DNA from: Desertibaculum subflavum
GTDB taxonomy: Bacteria > Pseudomonadota > Alphaproteobacteria > Ferrovibrionales > Ferrovibrionaceae
Reading direction: 5' to 3'
NCBI GenBank assembly: GCA_003576705.1
Contig: QOZS01000015.1
Location: forward strand, 1-64,000
DNA length: 64,000 nt
Part shown: positions 1 through 6,844 of the stretch, in pieces
Position numbering within the stretch: the stretch's first letter is position 1
Layout of the letters: every line of letters begins with the position of its first letter
Made by a program: the position numbers and the translations under genes
Notes under the pieces: generated by a model
Databases searched by the model: none
What the model saw: the letters and a program-made list of their open reading frames with translations, nothing else
Told to the model about the DNA's origin: nothing

Positions 1-1923
1 GAACGAGCGGAGATCGCGGGTCGGCGCGCCGCCGCCCCAGGCCGCCGCGTGCGCATGGCCGTGCACGGCGCAGGCCGTGCCGCAGCCGCAGGCCGCGGCC
101 GCGACGCGGGCCACGCTCTCGGCGCGACGCGGGCCCGAGGCCTGCTTCTGGTAGCCGCCGAAGCTCCTGACCGGCGACCAATCCGGCATCGCCGGCGGCG
201 GTGGCGGCGCAAGGGCGACGAAATCCGCCGCGCCATAGACCGGCTTGCCGCCGACGATGGTCAGCACCGACTGCAGGTGCTGGATCTCGTCCTCGGGAAC
301 CTGGAAGTAATCGCGGTCGAGCACCGCGAGATCGGCAAGCTGGCCGACCTTGATGTTGCCCTTCTTGCCCTCCTCGTTGGAGAACCAGGTGACGTTCTCG
401 GTCCACATCCGGAGCGCCGTCTCCCGGTCGAGGCAGTTGCGCTGCGGATAGAGCTTGAGGCCGCCGAGCGTCTTGCCGGTGACGAGCCAGGCGAGCGAGA
501 CCCAGGGATCGTAGGAGGCGACGCGGGTAGCGTCGGTGCCGGCGGAGATGTTGATGCCGGCCTCGATCATGCGCTTGACCGGCGGTGTCGCTTCGGCGGC
601 CGCGGCGCCATACCGCTCGACGTAGTACTCGCCCTGATAGGCCATGCGGTGCTGCACCGCGACGCCGCCGCCGAGCTTGGCGATCCGATCGATCGAGCGG
701 TTGCTGATCGTTTCCGCGTGATCGAAGAACCAGTTCAGGCCCTGGAGCGGGATCTCCGAGTTCACCTTCTCGAACACGTCGAGCGCGCGCGCGATCGTCT
801 CGTCATAGGTGGCGTGCAGACGCCACGGCCATCGGTTCTGCGCCAGGATGCGCACAACGGCTTCGAGTTCCGGCTCCATCTCCGGCGGCATGTCCGGCCG
901 CTCGACGCGGAAATCCTCGAAATCCGCGGCGGAGAAGACCAGCATCTCGCCCGCGCCGTTCAGCCGGAAATAATCGTCACCTTGCTGGTACTTCGCCTGT
1001 GCCGTCCAGCGCAGAAAGTCGTCCTTCTCTTCCTTCGCCTTCTGCGTAAACAGGTTGTAGGCAAGGCGCAGGGTCAGCTGCCCATCGCGGTGCAGTTGCT
1101 CGATGACGGCGTAGTCGTCGGGATAGTTCTGGAAGCCGCCGCCGGCATCGATCACCGAGGTGACGCCGAGGCGGTTGAGATCGCGCATGAAGTGCCGCGT
1201 CGAATTGACCTGGTATTCGAGCGGCAGCTTCGGCCCCTTCGCCAAGGTCGAGTACAGAATGCCGGCATTGGGTTGAGCCAGCAGGAGCCCGGTTGGGTTG
1301 CCGCTGGCGTCGCGCTGAATCTCGCCACCCGGCGGGTTCGGCGTGTCCTTCGTGTAGCCGACCGTGCGCAGCGCAGCGCCGTTCAGCAAAGCCCGATCGT
1401 AGAGATGCAGGATGAAGACCGGCGTATCGGGCGCCGCCTGGTTGATCTCGTCCAGCGTGGGCAGCCGCCTCTCGGCGAACTGGTGCTCGGTGAAGCCGCC
1501 GACCACGCGCACCCATTGCGGCGGCGGCGTGTTGGCCACCTGGCGCTTCAGCATGCTCATCGCGTCCGCGAGCGAGCGAACGCCGTCCCAGCGCAGCTCC
1601 ATGTTGAAGTTGAGGCCGCCGCGGATGACATGGATATGGTTGTCGCAGAGGCCCGGGATCGCCCGGCGGCCGCCGAGATCAATCACCTGAGTGCTCGCGG
1701 CCCTGGTCGGCATGATGTCGGCAAGTGTGCCGACGGCGCTGAAGCGCCCGCCGGTGATCGCGACCGCCTCCGGCGCCGGGTTGGCGCGGTCGAGCGTCGT
1801 GAACCGGCCGTTGGTCAGAATCAGTTCCGGAGCTGATTGGGCCATGGCTGTGCTCCTGCCAAAAGCGTAGAGGCTGAGCGCGGCGGCGCCGATGCCGGCG
1901 TCGCGGCGGGTGAGGCGCGTCAT
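1..1923 (-). CDS. Tat-exported YtcJ-type amidohydrolase (3' end beyond window)
   Basis: Metal-dependent amidohydrolase of the YtcJ/amidohydrolase-3 type, expected to cleave C-N bonds of an unidentified substrate. The ATG at 1923 gives a 26-residue leader with twin arginines (MTRLTRRDAGIGAAALSLYA) ahead of an internal Met at 1845 where a cytosolic form would begin, so I chose the longer, probably Tat-exported form. The first metal-binding motif DNHIHV is near residues 94-99, and further family blocks FDHAET and SAGTDATR follow. About 641 codons are visible and the frame is still open at base 1, so the C-terminus is missing. The start overlaps the upstream XapX stop by 4 nt (ATGA), implying translational coupling. 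Substrate unknown. Confidence 0.88.
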   Translation of the reverse strand, partial: MTRLTRRDAGIGAAALSLYAFGRSTAMAQSAPELILTNGRFTTLDRANPAPEAVAITGGRFSAVGTLADIMPTRAASTQVIDLGGRRAIPGLCDNHIHVIRGGLNFNMELRWDGVRSLADAMSMLKRQVANTPPPQWVRVVGGFTEHQFAERRLPTLDEINQAAPDTPVFILHLYDRALLNGAALRTVGYTKDTPNPPGGEIQRDASGNPTGLLLAQPNAGILYSTLAKGPKLPLEYQVNSTRHFMRDLNRLGVTSVIDAGGGFQNYPDDYAVIEQLHRDGQLTLRLAYNLFTQKAKEEKDDFLRWTAQAKYQQGDDYFRLNGAGEMLVFSAADFEDFRVERPDMPPEMEPELEAVVRILAQNRWPWRLHATYDETIARALDVFEKVNSEIPLQGLNWFFDHAETISNRSIDRIAKLGGGVAVQHRMAYQGEYYVERYGAAAAEATPPVKRMIEAGINISAGTDATRVASYDPWVSLAWLVTGKTLGGLKLYPQRNCLDRETALRMWTENVTWFSNEEGKKGNIKVGQLADLAVLDRDYFQVPEDEIQHLQSVLTIVGGKPVYGAADFVALAPPPPPAMPDWSPVRSFGGYQKQASGPRRAESVARVAAAACGCGTACAVHGHAHAAAWGGGAPTRDLRSF

Positions 1924-2213
1924 GTCCGCGCGCCGGGCGACTGCTTGGTCGCCGCATCACCGGCAACGCCGACCGGCCGGCTCGGCAGCCGGCCGAATAT
2001 GTGATCGCCACAATGCGCATGCAGCACAGAGACGGAGAAGACCTTGTGCCCCTCGATCATCCGCTTGGTCAGCGCCGGCAACTGCTCACCGAGCAGGATG
2101 CCGAACAGCCCCACCAGCGCAATGACCGGCGGCGCCGGCGAGCGCACGTTCAGGAATCCGTAAATCACGCCGACAAGCAGACCCGCGGCAAGGGAGAATA
2201 TGTACGCCTTCAT
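1920..2213 (-). CDS. XapX domain small membrane protein
   Basis: A 97-residue protein whose first ~50 residues match the XapX domain: two hydrophobic helices (about residues 3-18 and 26-42) joined by NVRSPAPPVIALVG, with GILLGEQ after the second. Function of the domain is unknown; it is a membrane protein commonly found beside isochorismatase-type and amidohydrolase genes, as here. The Met at 2213 is preceded by AAGGAGG at good distance; an in-frame upstream ATG at 2294 has no such site and would add non-domain sequence. The stop overlaps the amidohydrolase start (ATGA), so the two are probably translated together. The tail after residue ~55 is not recognisable. Confidence 0.85.
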   Translation of the reverse strand: MKAYIFSLAAGLLVGVIYGFLNVRSPAPPVIALVGLFGILLGEQLPALTKRMIEGHKVFSVSVLHAHCGDHIFGRLPSRPVGVAGDAATKQSPGART

Positions 2214-2311
2214 GGTCCCGCCTCCTTGATATCGGCTGGGCACTCTCGCCTTCTCGGATGCGGCCGCCGGCCATTCGGCCGGTGGCGCGGACATCCGCGC
2301 GCGGATATGCG

Positions 2312-2998
2312 TTAGCGGGCCGGCACCGGCGCGAGGACCTCATTGGAGGCGCCGGCGCGGGGCGGGGCGTCGTGGACCATGGTGTAGGCATAGTCGACGC
2401 CCATGCCATAGGCACCGGAATGCTCCTTCACCACGGCCATGACGGCGTCGTAGGTGTCCCTGCGAGCCCAATCGCGCTGCCATTCGAGCAGCACCTGCTG
2501 CCAGGTCACCGGCACCACACCGGCCTGGATCATGCGCTGCATCGCGTAGTCGTGCGCCTCCTTCGATGTGCCGCCGGAGGCATCAGCCACCATGTAGATC
2601 TCGTAGCCGCCTTCGAGCATGGCGCAGAGCGCGAAGGTGTTGTTGCAGACCTCGGTCCAGAGGCCAGAGACCACCACCTTCTTCCGGCCGTTGGCTGCGA
2701 GCGCATCGCGCACCTTCTGGTCGTCCCAGGAGTTCATCGAGGTCCGCTCCAGGATCTTGTTGCCCGGAAACACCGCGAGAAGCTCGGGGTAGGTGTAGCC
2801 GGAGAAGCTCTTGGTCTCGACCGTCGTGATGGTGGTCGGAATGTTGAAGATCCTGGCCGACTTGCCGAGTGCGACGACGTTGCTTTTCAGCACCTGCCGA
2901 TCGATCGACTGGACGCCGAACGCCATCTGCGGCTGTTGATCGATGAAGATCAATTGGCTGTTGGCGGGCGTCAGAACTTCAAGCTTCGAGTCGGTCAT
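2312..2998 (-). CDS. Isochorismatase-family cysteine hydrolase (YcaC-like)
   Basis: 228-residue alpha/beta hydrolase of the isochorismatase/nicotinamidase superfamily, closest in character to YcaC-like members. Asp20 (IFIDQQ) and Cys118 (VSGLWTEVC) are two of the catalytic triad; a Lys near residue 81 could be the third. The start at 2998 has AAAGGAG upstream; the longer frame to 3067 lacks a ribosome site and runs into the receiver gene. It heads a three-gene minus-strand unit with XapX and the amidohydrolase, separated from XapX by about 100 nt. The physiological substrate cannot be deduced; hydrolysis of an amide or similar bond before or after the amidohydrolase is an inference. Confidence 0.88.
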   Translation of the reverse strand: MTDSKLEVLTPANSQLIFIDQQPQMAFGVQSIDRQVLKSNVVALGKSARIFNIPTTITTVETKSFSGYTYPELLAVFPGNKILERTSMNSWDDQKVRDALAANGRKKVVVSGLWTEVCNNTFALCAMLEGGYEIYMVADASGGTSKEAHDYAMQRMIQAGVVPVTWQQVLLEWQRDWARRDTYDAVMAVVKEHSGAYGMGVDYAYTMVHDAPPRAGASNEVLAPVPAR

Positions 2999-3029
2999 CG
3001 GTTCGCTCCTTTCATTGGCTGGTTCCGGA

Positions 3030-3434
3030 TCAGGGCTTCGGTCCCTTGTCAGCGGGTCCGGCGCCACCGCCTCGGGGTGCCGCCAACCCGATGCAGTCGA
3101 GGAGGTCAGCGGGAGAACATGGCTTTGTCAGATAGCAAAGCACTCCGGCCCGAAGTGCCCGCCCTTTCGTCGCTTCGTTCGGATATCCGGTGACAAGGAT
3201 GGTCGGGATCGGTGTGCCAGAGGCGAGCAGATGCATGTGAAGTTCGAGACCATTCATCTGGGGCATCTGCATGTCGACAATAAGACAGCTCGTTTGCGCA
3301 AAGCCGTCCGAGCGCAGGAACTCGGCAGCGCTCCGAAATCCCACGGCGGCAAAGCCGGAGGCCCTGACGAGGCCGACGAGCGCGTCGCATGCCGCCTGAT
3401 CGTCATCAATGATCACAATCGGGCCCGTACTCAT
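3030..3434 (-). CDS. Single-domain response regulator (CheY/FixJ receiver)
   Basis: 134-residue receiver domain with no output domain. Acidic pocket IIDDDQ at 9-13, phospho-acceptor Asp54 (LIVDMQMP) and conserved Lys about 104 (LTKPCS) are intact, so it should accept phosphate. The domain ends near residue 120, followed by a short Gly/Pro-rich tail. Met at 3434 starts directly before the domain; an upstream in-frame start at 3515 would add a basic non-homologous leader. It lies about 100 nt after the FixJ-like gene and in the same direction, so the histidine kinase at 4169-5782 is its likely donor, making a branched or phosphate-sink circuit. Confidence 0.85.
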   Translation of the reverse strand: MSTGPIVIIDDDQAACDALVGLVRASGFAAVGFRSAAEFLRSDGFAQTSCLIVDMQMPQMNGLELHMHLLASGTPIPTILVTGYPNEATKGRALRAGVLCYLTKPCSPADLLDCIGLAAPRGGGAGPADKGPKP

Positions 3435-3536
3435 GTTCGGCCTCGTCCCTTCGGCAAGCCGATCGAGACGGCTGCGTCGCGGGAAGGAATAGGCTCGAGG
3501 AGCCGGCGGCCGCAATTATACGATGGTGTCGGCGGT

Positions 3537-4163
3537 CTACTGCTTTGTGTTGCTTGTCGCCAGCTTGTCGGCGAACCGGACGAGTTCCGCCAGCGAGCCC
3601 GCCCGCATCTTCCGCATCACCTGGCCGCGATGGACTTTTGTCGTTATCTCGCTGATGCCTAGCCGTGCAGCAGCCTCCTTGTTCGGCAGACCGCTGGTGA
3701 CCAGCGCCATGACCTCGCGCTCACGTGCCGAGAGCGTCTCGTAGCGCTGTCGAAGATCCGCAGCCTCCGCCGCGGCAATCCGTCGCGCGCGGTCGACCGC
3801 GATCCCCCGTTGCACGGCATCGAGAAGCTCCTGATCGCGGAACGGCTTGGCAAGGAACTCGATCGCGCCGGTCTTCATGGCGGTCACCGACATCGGAATG
3901 TCGCCGTGTCCGGTGATGAAGACGATGGGGATACGATTGCCCAATCGGACCATCTCCTTCTGGAGCTCCAATCCGCTTCGACCGGGCAATCGGACATCCA
4001 GCACCAGGCAGGCGGGAAGGTCGGGGAGCGTGCTGCTCAGGAACATCTCGGCCGACTCGAACCACTCGACCGGCTGGCGCACGGACCGGAACAGGCCGAC
4101 CAATGCCTCTCGCATCGACCGGTCGTCGTCGACAACGAAGACGATGGACGGTTCGGGATTCAT
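3537..4163 (-). CDS. FixJ/NarL-type response regulator (receiver + LuxR HTH)
   Basis: 208-residue two-domain transcription regulator. Receiver residues 5-125 with acidic pocket FVVDDDRSM and phospho-acceptor Asp56 (VLDVRLPG); LuxR-type HTH at about 140-200 (LSAREREVMALVTSGLPNKE, then GISEITTKVHRGQVMRKM). Such FixJ-like proteins dimerise on phosphorylation and activate promoters. I use the ATG at 4163, which has GGGTGAG upstream; a GTG at 4172 forms a GTGA overlap with the kinase stop and is a credible alternative start. Cotranscription with the kinase is strongly implied. Target genes are unknown. Confidence 0.9.
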   Translation of the reverse strand: MNPEPSIVFVVDDDRSMREALVGLFRSVRQPVEWFESAEMFLSSTLPDLPACLVLDVRLPGRSGLELQKEMVRLGNRIPIVFITGHGDIPMSVTAMKTGAIEFLAKPFRDQELLDAVQRGIAVDRARRIAAAEAADLRQRYETLSAREREVMALVTSGLPNKEAAARLGISEITTKVHRGQVMRKMRAGSLAELVRFADKLATSNTKQ

Positions 4164-4168
4164 CGTGC

Positions 4169-5782
4169 TCACCCGGCCGCAGGCCGAACGGCCGCGTCAT
4201 CTCTTGGCAGCGTGAAATGCGCCGTAACGCCGTGCAGCGCGTTCTCGCTTATCCACAGGCGCCCGCCGTGCGACTCCACGACCGAACGACTGAAGATCAG
4301 CCCCATGCCCATGCCCTCGGACTTTGTCGTGAAGAACGGCTCGAACACGCGATCGCCATGTCCGGATGGGAGCCCGATTCCCGTGTCCTCAACGGAAACC
4401 TCGATGCCGTCAGGATCACGGCAGGTGGTTCTTACATGCAGCATCCGTGGTCGATCGGTGACGGGCTGCATCGCGTCGATCGCATTGGCAAGGAGATTGG
4501 ATACAACCTGCCGTAGCTGCACCGCGTCACCGGTGACCAACGGCAATGTAGCGTCGAGTGCAGCGTGGATGGACATGGTGTCGAACCGCCCTTCTCGCTG
4601 GCCGTGCCGCAGCACATCCTGAATCAGCTCATTGAGATTGATCGGACCGCGCTGGAGAGCGTCCTTCCGGAACATTGCCCGGACACTCCTGATGATCTCG
4701 CCGGCACGTTGTCCGCTGTCGGCGATGCGCCGCAGCGCCGAACGGGTCTCGTCGACATCCGGGCTCTCCTTGTCGAGCCAGCGAAGGCCCGCATCGGCGT
4801 TCGTGACCATGCTCGCCAAAGGCTGATTGATCTCGTGGGCAATCGATGCCGAGAGGGCCTCCATCGCGCTTAGCCTCGCCTCCCGGGCGCGACGCTCCGC
4901 GGAGATCGAGCGAACGAGCCGGCCCTGCAGCGTCGTCGTCTCCGATAGAAGGACGAGCAATACAAAGCTCGCGGAGGCGAGCCCATAAAGGCGCCCGGCC
5001 CACCAGCCGACGCTGAAACGTCCGGAGCTCAGGTAAGAGAGAAGCAGGATCTCGACGAGGAACGTGAACAGCACGACGAGCAGCCACAGATCGACCAGCG
5101 ACCTTCGCCGCCGCCAAAGCACGACCATTGCCGACACGGAAACCGCGGCGGCAATTGGCGGGATGAACTCCCACGCGGCTGCACTCCGCTGATGATCGGC
5201 CATCAGCTTGGGCAGCGACGCGTCGCCCGTCAGAATGAGCCACACCACGCCGTAAGCAACCGTGACGATGGCCGACACCGTCGTGACGGTGAAGGTTGTT
5301 GTCTGGCGTCGTGGTGCCGTCGGCTCAAGGTTCGTGCTGCTCAGGACCGCGTAGCCAAGAACGAAGAGCGGAAAGCCGACGCGCCGCAGTGCGGCGATCG
5401 CCGCGGTGGTCTGCACGCTCGCTTCGAGCAGACCCGACGTGGCGAAGACACCAGGAAAGGTGAGCGCCCAGGGAACCACCAGGAGGCCCGAGAACAGGTA
5501 CCCGCTGGCGAGCACGAGCACGGCGACCGAGCGTCTGGCCGAGAAGAGCGACAGCAGCAGAGCCGATGTGATCAGTTCATTGACGAGTACCGCAGCGGCA
5601 TAAGCCGGCAGGAACGGCTGCGTGCCGGAAAGCGGAACGCGGGCGAAGGGTATGGTCGCGGCCAGCGCGACGAGCAGGACAACCACGATCGACGCGGCCA
5701 GCCGATTCTGACGCGGGCTCGGCGGTGACGTCGAAAGGAGGTACCGGTCGTCGACCTGCTGGTCTCTCGTATTGTCGACCAT
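4169..5782 (-). CDS. MASE4-type membrane sensor histidine kinase
   Basis: 537-residue kinase. Residues 27-280 carry about seven to eight hydrophobic helices resembling the MASE4 membrane sensor domain; a coiled linker leads to the dimerisation helix with phospho-acceptor His316 (SASIAHEINQPL), typical of FixL/NtrB-like kinases. The ATPase domain shows an N box (NLLANAIDAM), G1 (VEDTGIGLP), F box (VFEPFFTTK) and G2 (GMGMGLIFS). I start at Met 5782; the frame extends to 6058 but that part is low-complexity and basic without membrane or sensor features. It ends overlapping the FixJ-like gene, forming a two-component operon with the orphan receiver downstream. The signal is unknown; MASE domains sense from within the membrane. 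Confidence 0.9.
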   Translation of the reverse strand: MVDNTRDQQVDDRYLLSTSPPSPRQNRLAASIVVVLLVALAATIPFARVPLSGTQPFLPAYAAAVLVNELITSALLLSLFSARRSVAVLVLASGYLFSGLLVVPWALTFPGVFATSGLLEASVQTTAAIAALRRVGFPLFVLGYAVLSSTNLEPTAPRRQTTTFTVTTVSAIVTVAYGVVWLILTGDASLPKLMADHQRSAAAWEFIPPIAAAVSVSAMVVLWRRRRSLVDLWLLVVLFTFLVEILLLSYLSSGRFSVGWWAGRLYGLASASFVLLVLLSETTTLQGRLVRSISAERRAREARLSAMEALSASIAHEINQPLASMVTNADAGLRWLDKESPDVDETRSALRRIADSGQRAGEIIRSVRAMFRKDALQRGPINLNELIQDVLRHGQREGRFDTMSIHAALDATLPLVTGDAVQLRQVVSNLLANAIDAMQPVTDRPRMLHVRTTCRDPDGIEVSVEDTGIGLPSGHGDRVFEPFFTTKSEGMGMGLIFSRSVVESHGGRLWISENALHGVTAHFTLPRDDAAVRPAAG

Positions 5783-6148
5783 CGCTAGCCCACGCCGAAA
5801 GTTGGCGGTTTCAATTGGCAAACCAACCGACCGTAACAGATTTAGCCCAAGGTGTGGTCGGTCGAGGGCCGGCAGCGAGGCAGTGCATGTCCGGCGATTT
5901 GCGGACAATCGACGCCACGCTCCACTAGGTCCGCCCCGTGCCGAACAGAGGCGCGATGGACCTTTTCGGTCGCAGCGGAGGATCAGCCCGCATCCAAGAT
6001 CTACGCAGATGGACTGCGCCATTGCCGGCAAGCTCTCGGATCGCCTGCTCGCTCGCACCCGTTCCTCGCGTCATGGGGCTGGCCGACAAAGGCCACGACG
6101 GCGACGGCATTCCAGTCAATGGCTGGTCATGCCTTTAAAGATACCTGA
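5783..6148. other. Intergenic, nothing recognised
   Basis: Between the kinase start and the RepB fragment. Open frames exist on both strands but show no family resemblance, and I could not extend the RepB similarity into any frame here. It should contain the promoter for the minus-strand two-component operon, but no clear -35/-10 pair was identified. Confidence 0.4.
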
Positions 6149-6337
6149 CGCCGACACCGCCGCATTGCCATCGCCGAGCAGTCCTACGGCACCGACCATC
6201 TCGATCTGGTACTGGCCAAGGGCGACCTCGCGAAGCTTCTCGGCAATGCGCGTGTCTTCCGGTACCTCGCCCAGCACCAGCAGAAGATCCTGAGCGAGTT
6301 CCAAAGGATCATCGACATGGAGACGACGCTCGCCTGA
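6149..6337 (+). pseudogene. C-terminal fragment of a RepB/ParB-like plasmid partition protein
   Basis: About 62 codons that read as the extreme C-terminus of alphaproteobacterial RepB-like partition proteins: RIAIAEQSYGTDHLDLVLAK, then DLAKLLGNARVFRYLAQH and SEFQRIIDMETT. A TGA at 6146-6148 closes the frame directly upstream, there is no start codon or ribosome site, and the ParB nuclease and HTH parts are absent. This is therefore a truncated relic, marking a past plasmid or island junction at the left edge of the accessory region. Family assignment is from remembered RepB C-terminal patterns (the LLGNAR-VRYLAQH block), so moderately sure. Confidence 0.6.
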
Positions 6338-6844
6338 GGAAGAGACCGCGGCCTCTCGGCCGCATCGATGGGGACCCGGACCCGATAAGCGCGGGGACCG
6401 CAGGAGACGCCGCACTGTGGGGCGGATCAAGCGCGGGGTGGGGATGGCGGCGAACCCGCTCGGGGCCCACCGCTGACATTTCGATGGAATCCAATGAGCG
6501 ACAACGAGGTGCGGCGGGGACGGCGTGCTCGTGCCTCGCAACGAGTTTGAGCGCGTGATGGACGTCACGAAGTTGGTGGGTGCCAGCAAGCGGCTGCCTC
6601 TCGCTGGCCACGAATACGGTGATGCCATTCCCTCGGGGACGAGCGCTAACGCGCTGGCACCAATGTGAAATCGTTTCGGCGCCGACGGCGATTCGGAAAC
6701 TGCTCTCCCGAGCTGTGACCAAAGTTGGCCGCCCCTCAGGGCGCCCATCCGCCGATCTGAGCCTCCCGTACTGCGGGCGATCACGACGGTCATTCCGGGC
6801 GGACGTGTTGCACGGAGCAATCGTCCCAAGCAGAGGGAGGCTTC
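6338..6844. other. Intergenic, no supported gene
   Basis: About 500 nt between the RepB relic and the large unknown gene. Only short frames occur; the best plus-strand one ends at about 6668 and has no recognisable homology. The final bases supply a strong GAGGGAGG ribosome site for the gene at 6845. Confidence 0.4.

Noticed and set aside
49..1836. 595-codon open frame on the plus strand
   Set aside because: Antisense shadow of the amidohydrolase; Arg/Ala-rich, no domain, while the minus strand has clear motifs and a Tat leader.
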